Below are positions 24,101 to 36,105 of a DNA stretch of 64,000 bases, piece by piece (positions within the stretch are counted from its first letter, which is position 1; each line of letters starts with the position of its first letter). The notes beneath the pieces are model-generated. The model saw only the letters and a program-made list of their open reading frames with translations, ran no database searches and was not told the origin of the DNA. Both the position numbers and the translations under genes were made by a program. The DNA comes from Adenanthera pavonina (taxonomy: Eukaryota; Streptophyta; Magnoliopsida; Fabales; Fabaceae), in contig JAIVEN010000022.1 of NCBI GenBank assembly GCA_026686845.1, positions 26,200,001 through 26,264,000 of the forward strand, given 5' to 3'.

Positions 24101-25222
24101 GCTAGACTAATTACATTAACAAATTGATATCCTATCCTTTTTTCCCCCAAATACTAGCCTATTACCCATGTTATGTATGTGATTTAATAGATTACTTAAT
24201 AGCATATATATAGAAATATACAGTGAAAAAAAAGAATCACATCTTCAAGCAAATAGTGAATTAATAGTATAAATTAGTGGCAAAAAAAAATTAATAGTAT
24301 AAATTTACTTTACATTTATTTATTATATCAATTTTAAATAGGCTCTATATAAACCTAGGGCTAATTAGGGCTGGGTAAACTAATAAAGATCAGTAGTAAA
24401 AAAAAAAAACAAATAAAGATCAGGTTCGTCCTGATGTACAACTCAAAAGACTAGTTCCTGCTGTACGTATATTATTTTTCAAAAATTGGAATATGTTCCC
24501 CCAAAGATAATTTTTGTTAAACAGGCATTTAATGGATTTGGAGACGTGTAAGATTAGAAGAAACTTTAGCTGTCCAATTAGATTAGGGAAAACAGAGGGA
24601 AAATAAAAATTTTGAAAAGAAAACAAGAGGAAATCTAGACACTCTTATCTAGATTCTTCCTTATTATTCCTCCCAATATTCACTTTCCCTATTTTCCCTT
24701 CATCCCAAATAAACTCTAACCCCCAAATACCCTTTTATTGTTATAGAAGTAAAATGCTTGTGAAGACGGCCCATAAATTAAATCTTATGATGATGCTTAC
24801 CAAAATTTATATATTAATCTGCAGAAAAAATACTTAATAAGACTTAAACCAACATTTTCAATATGTTTTTAGAACAATGGAAGGATGATCTGATCGATAT
24901 ATAGCTGGTGGGATTAATGGTTGAATAACTTCATATATTGACCAAAATACTTAAGTGGAGAATTGTAGTTTGAGAATTGGCCATGGCTGCTTATAGCCTT
25001 CCGTTTGTGGTTTCTTCCGCTAGCTATGGTCTAGTTAATATCCGAATTAACAAAAAAGAAAAAAGGCCAAGTATAGCGCTTACACGTCTTCCATGCTAAA
25101 TTCTCTTTTCATAAGCTGCAATTCTTGGAAAATATGCCGAGTTTAATTGGCATCTGCACCTCTTCTCTTAGGTGTTTGATTCACAATATGTTAATGGAGC
25201 ATAATCATTACGTTCTTATATG
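21177..25222. other. Intergenic, no gene seen
   Basis: AT-rich sequence with a (TA)n microsatellite near 23742-23764 and A/T homopolymers. A more mixed block at 21900-22330 has no long frame. A weak tRNA-like B-box (GTTCGATTC near 23385) is not part of a foldable tRNA. Frames at 23480-23712 are AT-rich overlaps on both strands and not believable genes. Confidence 0.55.
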
Positions 25223-25543
25223 CTCTCTCCATCCTTAATATAAAGGGTAGCTAAGGAAATTTTCATATTTTAAAATATAAGAGACATATATAAGAGGTTT
25301 GTTTAGTATATTTAATAATTTTTTTTTAAAATATCCTAATTAAATTAGCATTTTTCCAAAACTTAATAGTACAATACATTTATATTAATTATATGATATA
25401 AAAGCTATTAATATTAATGAGAGTATTTTTAAAATATATTTTATATTCTTAACAAATTTATTATTTTTCTTGATCCATGTAATTTTACTTTTTGTCCCTT
25501 ATATTAAGAAATTCTCTTTGATATTAAAGAATGGTGGGAGTAT
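25223..25543 (+). mobile_element. MITE family 'M6', copy 1
   Basis: The ends form an imperfect inverted repeat: CTCTCTCCATCCTTAATAT on the left and, reverse-complemented, TACTCCCACCATTCTTTAAT on the right. The interior matches 33298-33578 in the same orientation, with shared 'TATTAATATTAA(A)TGAGA(G/A)TATTTTT' text and the closing 'CCCTTATATTAA'. Confidence 0.6.
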
Positions 25544-26400
25544 ACCATTGTCAAATAAAGCATATCACTTCTATCATCATATGCTATACGTAGTACTTTC
25601 ATTAACTGAATAAGAACTAATAATAATAGTGCCATGAAATTCATCATCAAATTAAAGAGCATATATAATAACCAAGACTTAAAATGAAACTGACATCAAA
25701 GATAACTTCATTATACTAACAAGGATTAAATCAAATTAGACAATTAATTTAGTTTAAATTTTGCTATTGCAGTCCAAGGTAAAGGGGAAATTCCATCAAG
25801 AGGTATCGAAGGGCCATAGCTAGCAGCTTAATTTGGCCTATATTCTGGATGCTGAACATGAATCAAATTATTAGCACGTGACCAGAGATCAAATGTATGC
25901 TCATCTTGCTAGCTAGGTATTAAGTGAGGCAAACTAATTATAAGTTAATTGAAAACATATTCTTGAAGCAATTAAAGTGCATTCATATATATGAAATAAA
26001 AAATTCTACAAGGATAGTGAAACGCCATTGGAGTCGTCAAAGGTGTGGTGTACGGCTTCACTGAGTAATTAATCACTATTGGGGTGCAAGCAAAGTGATC
26101 ATTCTCTTTATCGAAATGCTCTTTACATATATAAACACATGAAGTGGAGAATAATTAAAGTAAGTTGACATTACATGCATCTCTGCAATATTTAAGTCCT
26201 GGCCACCCTGAAATCAACCTAGCTAGCTACCTGCCTCATCGATCGAATTCACACTCGCTAATGAACTGATCTGCAGAGAAATATAACCCATCTTACGTTA
26301 GAATACTATCTTTCCCATACAATCCAGTCCAGTCAAACCCTTGATAAGATTAAAGATATATGTTGGTGTATGAAAGTCTGAGTATATATAGTCATTGAAG

Positions 26401-26611
26401 TCATAAGATCAAAGCTCTAGGGTAAGTACTAGCAGGCAGAGAGTCATCGATCTCCTTTGTTTCAGATCAGAAGATTCAGAACAAATGTTGAACCAAAATA
26501 TGTTAGTTCATAAGATCAAAGCTCTAGGATAAGTACTAGCAGGCAGAGAATCATCTCCTTTGTTTTTAGATCAGGAGATTCAGAACAAATGTTGAACCAA
26601 AATATGTTAGT
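26401..26611. repeat. Tandem duplication of about 105 bp
   Basis: Copy 1 (26401-26507) and copy 2 (26508-26611) both start TCATAAGATCAAAGCTCTAG and both end with AACCAAAATATGTTAGT. They differ by a few substitutions and about 3 bp of deletion. The repeat lies 1.3 kb downstream of the AHL23-like gene and has no coding frame. Confidence 0.9.
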
Positions 26612-26981
26612 ACCTGATTGGAAAATCTTCCAAGCAAGTAAAAGTATCTTTGTAAACATACTTTTGACTAATTTTTATCTCATTTCAAAAGTTTTTTTTA
26701 AATTTATTTTTACCTCTAAATATACTTTTAACCAATAAACTAATAGAAGTTACATTTTAATTTGTAAATGTACTTTTATCTTGCAATTATTTTATCAAAT
26801 TTATTTTTATAATAAAAAATATCTAAACATAAATCTATGTTATAATAAATTTGCTTTCATCAAAATTTCATTTTCCAAAGTTTCATTTTAGTCTAACTTA
26901 AATTTACAAACCTAAAACCAAACGAGTTTAGTAATTAAGCTAAACCTAATCTTCCGTTGCAGATAATCAGATGCTCCACCT

Positions 26982-27028
26982 CCCCCCCCCCCCCCTTTTT
27001 CTCCCTCCCTCCCTCTCTCTCTCTCTCT
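26982..27028. repeat. C homopolymer followed by CT-rich microsatellite
   Basis: Fourteen consecutive C (26982-26995), a T run, then CCCT and CT repeats up to an (AT) run. The matching minus-strand frame (26912-27196) is an artefact of this low complexity. Confidence 0.9.
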
Positions 27029-27907
27029 ATATATATCAGAAAATAGAAAAATATTGGAAGAGGAACATGATGCATGAAATATTATATGCACAGACAACGA
27101 AAGCCAGAAAAACATATCCGACATGAAGTACCTAGAGAAGATTATGAGACAGTAGACTTTCATCAAAGTTTTTCCCCTCTTTTTCTTCTTGTGCATATAC
27201 AGCGCAAATAAATATGAAAGAAGAGAACTGAGTAAACCTACATAATTTGGTCAGTTTAAAGATTCATAGATGCGAAACTAGTTTTATATACAAGATTGTT
27301 TAGAAACCATGCATAGAAGTTCTTCATGAGGAAATTAAAACCCTTGTTTTAAGCCTCTTCTTCCATATAGATACTACTGTTATATGTTATATTTAATGGC
27401 CAAGAAACAAAAGTTACCACTGTTATATATTTATTATGCTCTCAAAACAACGCAGAAAAGTCCCAAGTTGTATACCTACCATGAATGCCTTTAATATTGC
27501 GACCGAGTCAAACCAATGACTTATTAGAAGCCAACTATTAGGGGAACGGTGACTAGGGAGAAAAAAAGAATTTGAGTGGTTAGGGACTCGCGAATTTTTG
27601 CTTCATGTTTGACGACAACCAGTCGTTTCTTAAAACATATATGAAGTAGTAAATGCAAGTGCCAGAGATTGTTTAAAGCTGAATCCTTAAAACATTCCAG
27701 AAAAGGAAATAACTCCTCAAAGATATATAGATCCATGGAAGTGGACAAAGAGAAAACAATGAGATGCTAATTAACAAGTACAGTGATTAACTCCTCAGAA
27801 CGCAAAACTACATCATCAAGAAGCATATAAACTCATACAGTAGCGGTCGTAGTAGTCCATGAATTTGCTGACCTTAATGCGTATCCACAAAAACCCATTC
27901 TTTTTAA
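27029..27907. other. Downstream flank of the AHL23-like gene
   Basis: Mixed-composition sequence that on the minus strand follows the AHL23-like stop codon; the first few hundred bases probably include its 3' UTR. No separate gene is seen. The 74-codon minus frame at 27524-27748 lacks known motifs. Confidence 0.45.
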
Positions 27908-28765
27908 TTAAAAGGAAGGACGTGGACCGGAGTTTCCAGTCCACCCGTCGACCGGCAACTGGACATTGTGCTGCTGCTGCTGCTGAGGCATATTGAGCGG
28001 CAAATTGAAGAAAGGAAGACCGGATGACGGGTCGGGATACGAGTTACTCCCTCCGCCTCCACCGGAACCGCCCTGAGTGGAGACAGGTGTCTGCATCTGA
28101 AGCTGCTCTTGCTCCTCATCATCTAACGGCAGTCTCTCGTATGCTACGTTCGTGAACGAAGCAGCGATCACGATCACCGGACCAGCCGCCCTCAGTTCCC
28201 CCACCACGCTTCCTCCGACAACTTGCCCTTGTCCTCCGCCCAAGTATATTGTCAGGCTGGTCGCACCTGGCGGTGCCGGAGGCGGTAGGAACGATCCCGA
28301 CAACGACAATATCTCGAACCTTCCGTGAAGGCTCACTGCAGCTCCCGCACCACCAGGCTGCCTGAGGCTCACATTCGTCACCGTGCCACTCCCGCTTAGA
28401 ATACAGATCCCGCGCTGCCTCCGGCGCGCATAGGTCGCCACGCAGTCAAACACGTCGCAGCCGTTGCCCACTTCAAGAATATGAGCCCGGAGCGTGTTGG
28501 CACTCTCTCGGGTTATTATGACGGGCGGTTTGGGCTTGTTCTTGGATCCTGGAGGGCGCCCGCGCGGTCGACGGCCCACGATGTCGCCGGGTCCAGTGGA
28601 GGCGAGCTCGAGGCCTTGGTGGGGACCGTCCTCGCTGGAAAAAGGGTCGGCCCGATGCGCATCTTCTTCGGATTCGAGTTGCTGTGGCTGCTGCGGAAGG
28701 TGCAAGTTGGTTCTGTGGAGATTTTGAACAAAGCGAGAAGCAGTGCCTAAATCCAGACCAGCCAT
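27908..28765 (-). CDS. AHL23-like: AT-hook motif nuclear-localized protein, type I (AHL23-like), intronless, 285 aa
   Basis: The start ATG at 28765 gives 'MAGLDLGTASRFVQ', the same opening as Arabidopsis AHL23. One AT-hook of GSKNK type, RRPRGRPPGSKNKPK (residues 65-79), leads directly into a PPC/DUF296 domain with 'SANTLRAHILEVGNGCDVF', 'YARRRQRGICILSG', 'GRFEILSLSGSFLPPPAPP' (148-166), 'GGQGQVVGGSVVG' and 'SFTNVAYERLPL' (to about 214). The tail is Gly/Gln-rich (a poly-Q of about five) and ends 'GLPFFNLPLNMPQ...GPRPSF', again AHL23-like. One GSKNK hook and no intron are the marks of clade-A, type-I AHLs. These nuclear proteins bind AT-rich matrix DNA and, through PPC, form trimers that restrain growth. 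GC content is clearly higher than the flanks. All PPC core blocks are present, so it looks functional. Confidence 0.95.
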   Translation of the reverse strand: MAGLDLGTASRFVQNLHRTNLHLPQQPQQLESEEDAHRADPFSSEDGPHQGLELASTGPGDIVGRRPRGRPPGSKNKPKPPVIITRESANTLRAHILEVGNGCDVFDCVATYARRRQRGICILSGSGTVTNVSLRQPGGAGAAVSLHGRFEILSLSGSFLPPPAPPGATSLTIYLGGGQGQVVGGSVVGELRAAGPVIVIAASFTNVAYERLPLDDEEQEQLQMQTPVSTQGGSGGGGGSNSYPDPSSGLPFFNLPLNMPQQQQQHNVQLPVDGWTGNSGPRPSF

Positions 28766-28773
28766 AGACACAT
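28747..28773 (-). other. Overlapping upstream ORF at the AHL23-like start codon
   Basis: An ATG at 28773, eight bases before the AHL23-like start, opens an eight-codon frame (MCLWLVWI, stop TAG at 28749-28747) that overlaps the main start in another frame. It would lie in the leader if transcription starts further upstream, as is likely. Its T-rich context (no A at -3) makes it a weak start. Confidence 0.5.
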
Positions 28774-29094
28774 CAAAGAGAGAGAGAAAATAAAATTATT
28801 AAAAGGAAACAGGAAACAAAAGGAAAATAATTTTATGATGGAAGAATATTAAATACTATCTAAGTCGATGGAATTTTTTTAAGAAACAGTAATTTTGGTT
28901 TGCGGTTCTGCCTGCTTTTGTATATTTTAAGGGAAGTGGAAAATATATAGAAAATAGAAAAAAGAACGAAAAGGAAAAAGAAGAGAGGTGGAGTGAGAGA
29001 AGGGTTAAAAGAAAGGATGAAGGTCTGAAATTGAAAATCAGATGAAGATTTGAGAAGCGATATATTAAACGACGGCACAGAAAGTGCAGGGGAT

Positions 29095-29175
29095 AGAGTG
29101 CAGAGAAAGAGGAGGAGGAGAAAGAAGTTGAAGATGAAGAGAGACTTGGAGAGAGAGAGAGAGGAGAGGATGATG
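29095..29175 (-). repeat. GA/CT-rich tract upstream of the AHL23-like gene
   Basis: Almost pure purine on the plus strand (repeats of GAGGAG and GAGAGA), hence a pyrimidine tract on the transcribed strand about 330-410 bp upstream of the AHL23-like ATG. CT-rich tracts and GAGA-like motifs are frequent in plant promoters and leaders. The long minus-strand frames over it (28856-29222) are low-complexity artefacts. Confidence 0.6.
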
Positions 29176-29222
29176 AAGAGAGACAAGGGACTAAAAACGC
29201 AGTCATGTGTTTGGGCAACCAA

Positions 29223-32200
29223 AAGTTTAAATATTAAAAAAAAACAAAAGAAAGAAAGAAGAAGGGAATAAAAAATAAATAATCAGTTGAGAAAATGGTT
29301 AATACGCTTTCTCATTCGAAAGGACGTCGACGAATGAAGGGTTACCAGTGTTAATCACTCCTACCAGGGGGAGCGTGTTCCCCACGCGACGATTAATTCA
29401 TCATCATTCATATAAACGCTACAAATTATACTCAAACAATCCTCCATATGTATACTCGAAATATCATGCTTTTATAGTTTTACTTATTTATATTTTTATC
29501 TATTTTACTAATATAAATTATACCGATTTAGTGTGTTGAAAACAATACATAATTAATTACACTAATTAAGATTCATAAAGTGAAGATATAATTTTCTTAA
29601 TAGGAACAAAAAATTATAAATTATATATTTCAATTAAAAACTTTAAAACAATAAAAAAATTGTAAAAATAAATTATAAAAATTAAAAATATAATTTTCAC
29701 TGAAAATAATATCAATGCAAGATTTTCAATAAAAAAAGATATTGAAACAAACATGTCACCAAACTCTATCATCATACTTTGATAAACTTTCGTTTGCTTT
29801 GGTACTGATCGAAATTCTTTACATGCCCATTGAATCTCAAGTCTAACTTTATCATACAAAGTGGTATTTGAGTTATTTTTTAAAAAAATTAATTTAATTA
29901 GAGAAATCTTTATCATACATGTTAATTATTATTGTTAAGTATTTTTTTCATCATTGCCCAATAATAATTTCATAAAATATTATCCAATAAGAAATAGTAC
30001 CGATTAAAAATTTGTTATTAATTTTAATTAACTATAGGTAATTTTCAACGCATTAATGTCATGTTTTATTATAACTAGATGTGGTCCTTCTTTATTACAC
30101 AAAATAAGTATACAAAATAAGTCACATTATTCATGATATATAAATAATACAACTTGTTATACATATTTTTTTATATTGATATTGATTCCATGATATATAA
30201 ACAGTTTAAGACCACTAGTTTTAATAGAAAAATTAATGATATTTGAATAAATTATATTAAAAGCAGTCAAACTAGTTGTAAATCTACCAGAGTTTATATT
30301 CCACCACAAAGGTTCTTCTATAGTACATACATTAACAATATATATAGCACCTAACTATCCAATAAAAGAGGTTTGTGTCATCCCCCTTAGGTCTGTGATC
30401 ATAATATATACATTTATTTTATCATGTTTTGTAGTTTTGGCAGTCACATTATAGACTAAATTGTGCAAATTTTTTTTTTCTTGGCGAACTTTGGTGCTAA
30501 TTTATAGTTTTGGGCAAACATTGCACTATCAAACATCATTCACCACTTACATCACAAGATTGTAACTAGGACTGTAGTAAAATTCTTCATATATACTGGT
30601 TTAGATCTTGAGATATGATTACAACCACAATATCAAAAGATTAGTGTGTTTATTTTTGGTATATGGTATTTAAAATATAATTAGTTAAATATATCTATGA
30701 ATTTATTGTGAAAAGGTTTGTGCTTAATGAATTACTATAATCTATGGGTGTAATTTTACTTTATTAAGAAGACACTCATAATCTCATGTTGGATAAAATA
30801 TTAGCTTCCTAGCAAATAAATATTGGAGTGTAGGTTTATATTTTTATTACTTAACATTTCAGAACAATAGGGTTGAATTTTTAAAACAAAAGAGACATCA
30901 AATTTAGTTTAGCTAAATCTCAATAAAGTTAGCCTAATTTACATGACATCAATAAAAAAAAAGTTAACACGTTTTTAAGTCAATGATTTGATCCCTATTT
31001 TTATTTTAAAAAAATATAAACAGTTATTATCACTACTATATTGGACCATGCTTTTCTACAATTAATTAGAATGTCACTAAAATCTGGATGACATGGTTAA
31101 TTTATGCAGTAACGGGACAACATTACATAATCAATATAAAAGATATGCTTATTAAATTAAACACTATACTTCTCCGATAAATTAAATTTAGTATTACGCG
31201 TCTGTGCAGCAAGGACATCTTTGTAAAAATATTGGAATTTTTTTATACAAAAATTATTTGTCTTTCTATATATAATTAAAGTCAATGTTAATGATAATAT
31301 TATTTAATCAAATATTTAATTGGCATATAGGCTGCTAGTTGGAGAAGGGTTGGAATTCTTAAACAGCACAAGTCTATCAGATTCAGGGTACATATAGAAA
31401 TAGATGAACAAGCTGAAGTTGCGAAATTAAAATAACTATTTAGCTAGTTAACGAGCTAATTAGTTATTGTAGAAGAGAAAAATGATGAAGAAAATGTTTG
31501 AGTAATTATTGTATGTTTTGTTGTCGGACAAATAGAATAAAGAAAAAAAATCATGATTGGGTTGATTCTATTTTAGTATATCTGATTGAAGTGTAAGTTT
31601 TGTCACTAAATACTAAAGAGGGTAACATTGTTAAGGTTTAAATTAATAATCCATTATTTACAATATAATATAATATAATAGTTAGTTCCTTCACTTGCTT
31701 TTGTTAAAATATTTCTTGTGGCAACAAGAACTGGAAACTCAAAAAGACACCTTCACATCACACATCCTTAATGAGTATTCCCTCTTCTAAAATCAAATAA
31801 AATATATTAAAAGGAAAGAATGATTATCCTCCTTTTCGCTTTTCTGGAGTTCTAAAATGCATATACATGACTGTCTTGCAAAGATGCATTATATAATCGA
31901 TATATTTAATGAATTGAAAAATTATATAACAAGAAGCTAATATGATAATACAAAGTGATATACAATTTTTAATCTTTTTTTAGTGATGGGAGGGCCCTAA
32001 GACCAAAAAAACAAGTACACTTTATATAATGGATGAGTAATATTTTAAATTTACATATTCTTATTAACATTACAGTGATGTACTCTGAAAAATTAAAAAT
32101 ATTTTTAAAAATTTTAAATAAATTGTAGCATATTGAAATGGAAGTAAACGATTAATAAATTAATGAATTTTTATTTAATATTTTGAAGAAGTGAGATATA

Positions 32201-32759
32201 CATATATTGCGCTTTTTATCTTAGATTTTGGACAGAAGAATATTAAGATAGTTTAAATTTGAGAAAGATGAGGAGGGCGCGTGGAAACATGTGGCTAAAA
32301 ATGACCTATGCCTTGTGATACTTTACATACACAAATGGGAGATTGGGGGGAAAAAAAAACGAATGTGGGGGATATATTTGAAAATAGAGGAATTAATTCA
32401 AAGGGGGGGAGAATTCGTGGGTGTGGGGTTAGATGATGGGATTGGCGTTTAATTAATTTTAAACAATGGCGGGCTGACGCTAATTAACCATGGTTTAGGA
32501 CATAGGGTTAAGGAACTGCATGTACAAATTAGAATTACAACAGCTTACTACATTGCATTGATTATTTTTCTTTCTTCTGCACATGTAATGAGTCTCCTTC
32601 GCTTTAATTACAGAATTTATTTAAATTTAAATTAATTTAGATTAAGTTAAGCATACTCTTTTAAATAATAAATTTTATTATTAAATATTTAATATAACCA
32701 CACACTTAGAATTTGAACTCAAAAGCTAGGAATTAAATTTAATATAACTATCACTTAGT
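29223..32759. other. Intergenic, no gene seen
   Basis: AT-rich. A short mixed block at 29290-29400 and another at 32240-32540 are not coding. The minus-strand frame at 29614-29916 (100 codons) is Phe/Ile/Asn-rich, of the kind produced by AT-rich DNA, and has no motif. Confidence 0.55.
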
Positions 32760-32988
32760 ATTTTATTTGATTCTTAATATAAATCACTTTCAACTATTTA
32801 ATAAAAATCAAGAAAAATTTATTATATTATTAAAATTATTTTTAAAATAATATAGTTTACATCTTTACCTTTTAATAAATATTAAAAATTTAGATGGTTA
32901 ATTTTCTCTCTTATAATTAAATAAAAATATTTTTAAAATAAAATAATTAAAACTTTAAAAATTTATAAAAACGGACTTTTATATATAG
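32760..32988 (+). mobile_element. MITE family 'M1', copy 2
   Basis: Full-length match to the other M1 copies: TTCTTAATATAAATCA at the left, 'TTTACCTTTTAATAAATATT' in the middle, and 'AAAATAATTAAAACTTTAAA' near the right end. This uninterrupted copy serves as the empty site for the M3 insertion seen at 40.7-41.0 kb. Confidence 0.65.
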
Positions 32989-33059
32989 ATAGATTCACAT
33001 CAAACTTTTAGGATGTAACTTAAGAAAGGACCCGGAAGGAGTAATTGTTTACAAGACAG

Positions 33060-33275
33060 CCACTGTATGGTTGAAGGTAATTCGACATCGATTATTTTAA
33101 TCGTAGAGAAAGCTAGGGATAGAAGAATTTCAAATTGGAAAAACGAGGAAGGGATGGGGCAAGTGGGAGATGGTGCAGTGGCGCGTGGGTCCCACTCTTG
33201 TCTTCTTCCCTCCACGGCCCTCCTTCAGTTCTTCACCGTTGGTCTAACCCTTCTCCCACGTTAATTACGTTTTCC
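33060..33275. other. GC-richer island of unknown nature
   Basis: About 215 bp with markedly higher GC than its surroundings. It has overlapping 65-71-codon frames on both strands and no recognisable protein motif. It may be a decayed gene fragment or conserved non-coding DNA. Confidence 0.35.
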
Positions 33276-33297
33276 TCTTAATTTTTTTTGACAAATC

Positions 33298-33578
33298 TAA
33301 TATGTCGTCCGTTACTTAATATAATTGGCATTTGGATAACTTATTTTATTTTAAAATATAAAAAATAAATAAGTTATTTAGTACATATAATATTTTATTT
33401 TAAAATACTTTTAATTATAATTCATTCTGATTAATTATATTATAAGAATTATTAATATTAAATGAGAATATTTTTTTAGTCTAATTTTCATTTATGATAA
33501 ATTTAGCGATTCCGACAACTTTTCTTAACTTGAGTAATTGAATTATTTATCCCTTATATTAAAGAATAAATGTGGTAT
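33298..33578 (+). mobile_element. MITE family 'M6', copy 2
   Basis: Same orientation and internal order as the element at 25223-25543: 'GTCCGTTACTTAATATAA' at the left, 'GATTAATTATATTATAAGAA' inside, and the closing 'TATCCCTTATATTAAAGAAT'. More diverged at the ends than copy 1. Confidence 0.55.
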
Positions 33579-35523
33579 TATCAACTATTTAAATTTTATT
33601 TGGCATAGGTAGTTTATAAATTTCAAGTTAGGTACAAATAATTTGCTTAGTATATCATGTTTTATTAATGAAATAATGTATACCTAATACTAATTTACAT
33701 GTGTTCGAAAAATTGTACTTATTTTTTTCTAACGTTTAATCCCTAAGTTTGAAAGAAACTGCATTTTACTCCTTAGTTATAAAAAGTACAATTTTCTATA
33801 AAATTGTTATTAATTACTATAATAAAAATTATCCTTACAAATTAAAAATTTAGAAGAATGATTGCTATGTTTTAAAGATTAAAGAATTACTAATTTTTTT
33901 AAATCAAAATTTAGAACAACTAACTATGTTTTTTCTATGCATTGCACAAAGTTTAATATAAACTACACTATTTATAATTTGTAAATAGTGTGGTCTATTA
34001 TATAAATTTTTATATTTTATGTTGATATTGATCATATGTAATTTAATATTTTATTCAAACAAAAATGTATTTTTTCTCACTTTATGGCACGGGAAACAAA
34101 GCAGGTTTGTCCTCTAAATTATTTGCTAGTCCAATTAATTAGTTAATATTAGGTTCAAGGAAGAGATTTTTCTAATGGACACACTTTGATATGTAAAACT
34201 TAAGAACATTGATAGTTTGGGATGGCATAATTGGGAAGTCATATGAAGTAAAACATATGATCATATAAAACTTAATATTTACTTCTTTAAGAGCAAGTGA
34301 TGATCATATAAGTAAAACATTTATTAAAATAATTCATTGTATAGAATAATTTAATCTTAAGATATGGAGCGAACAATGTTGTTTCCTTGTAGAGTACCGC
34401 CAATTTGGGAAGTGAAAATTACAAGATAACATACGTAGTAATTAAAAATGTATTTTGGTTCTCTAACAATATCAATCAATACAAAATATAAAAATTATAA
34501 TAAATTTCACTATTAATAAGTCACAAATTGTACGCCTTACTTTAAACTCCTTACAATGTATGAAAAAATATATCTAGGTATTTCAATTTACTTTATTAAA
34601 ATATCAAAGGTCTCATTTTAACCCTTATAAAAACTAAAAACTATTTTAAAAGTAAACTGTTAAAATAATGTTGCAAAAACTCTCTTCTATGGTCTAACTC
34701 ACGCATGTTCAAAACAGCAGGATTTATGAAACGGTCTGATGATCGACTACACAATCATTTAACAATCACAATATTTATTTAATTATTTAATTAATGTGAA
34801 CCTTATATCATTGATTATTATAGTGTGGGCATCAAATCAAAATCATTAACTAAAACAAAAATAATATCTGGAGAATCAAACAAATTGAACGCTTAGTGTG
34901 TTTTGGGACCAAATTGAATTGAAATAAGTAATAATACATAGTTTCGGAGGATTTAAGAAGTCCATTCGCTCTAAATTATATTAGTTTAATTTTTCCTTCA
35001 ACTCATGAGGTGGTGATTCTACTTTTTGAGGACCTCTTATTCCGGTAATTGTGGAAGAATAAAATCAATTGCTGAAATGAAAAGTCTAAACTACTTTATT
35101 GTGATATATATATATATATATTTATATTTATTTATTTATTTATTTATTTCACATGTATCATCCCTCACATTTCATAGGAAGTAATTAACATTGGACTAGT
35201 CAATGAATCAATGGACACTTATTTTCACTGGTAGAACTAGTCTTCATTATAAGCACAAAAAATGGCTTAACTTTGAGGTCTTGAGTTCAAATGGTAAAAC
35301 TAATATATACTTTCTCCAATCCTTACTTTTCATTTGGATAAAGGAAAAATAAAGTGAAGAGAAAAATTTGGAAAGAAAATAAAAAGGAATCTAGATACCT
35401 TCTTGTCTAAATTCTTCCTTAGTTTTCCCTCTTAGTATTTTTATTCCCCTCTTTTTTCCCAATTTCAAACAAAACTTTAGTGAATTTGAACCATCTTACT
35501 CAAAATTAAGAGAAGTTAGTTGC
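33579..35523. other. Intergenic, no gene seen
   Basis: AT-rich, including an (AT)n(TTTA)n microsatellite at 35104-35148 and a tRNA B-box-like string (GAGTTCAAAT near 35286) without a surrounding tRNA structure. Confidence 0.55.
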
Positions 35524-35770
35524 ACTAATAAATTTGTTTTAAAATTATTTTAGTTTCCATTTTTACCCCTAATGAATACTATATATATATATATATATTT
35601 AAAAAACATATACTACTCCCTAAAAGCAAATAATACTTTATAAAGCAATATATAATAAGGACATTTTTTAAATAAAATAATCAATATTTCACAAATTCTT
35701 GTAAATTAATTTATATTGTATACTATAAAATCTTTTTAAAAAGTGATTTATATAAAAGATCCGATAGAGT
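35524..35770 (+). mobile_element. MITE family 'M1', copy 3 (interrupted by microsatellite)
   Basis: M1 text 'AAATTTGTTTTAAAATTATT' and 'TTTTTACCCCTAATGAATACT' is followed by an (AT)n run and then the right-half M1 text 'TTTTTTAAATAAAATAATCA'. The left terminus is not clear. Confidence 0.5.
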
Positions 35771-35880
35771 AAGCTAAACTAGAGAGAAACAAATTCAAGA
35801 TATATAAGCTAGTGTGAGTGGGAAATGAATCAACCATAATTAAATTCTTTTATTTTTAAATATCAATATTAATATATATT

Positions 35881-36105
35881 TCCTTCACTCTCAAATGTAA
35901 ATCATTTTTAATTACCTCACATATATTAAGAAAAATAGTTAAATTCATTAAATTTATCTCAAATTTTACTTATTTTCCAATTTTTCCTAATTAAATTCTA
36001 TGTCTTTCCTAAATTACATTATTTTTGTTTAACATACTTAATGAGAAATATTTAGTAAAAAGTTTATTTAATAATTCATATATAACTTATATTTTAAACC
36101 ATAAA
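35881..36105 (+). mobile_element. MITE family 'M1', copy 4
   Basis: The left end has 'TCAAATGTAAATCATTTTTA' and 'TTACCTCACATATATTAAGA' like copy 1; the right end has 'AACTTATATTTTAAACCAT'. The middle is more diverged. Confidence 0.5.

Noticed and set aside
28481..28750. Plus-strand frames of 77-89 codons within the AHL23-like gene
   Set aside because: Antisense shadows of the real minus-strand gene; no known motifs.
28856..29222. Two overlapping 120-codon minus-strand frames (Ser/Leu/Phe-rich)
   Set aside because: They arise from a CT-rich tract upstream of the AHL23-like gene; low complexity, no domain, two frames open at once.
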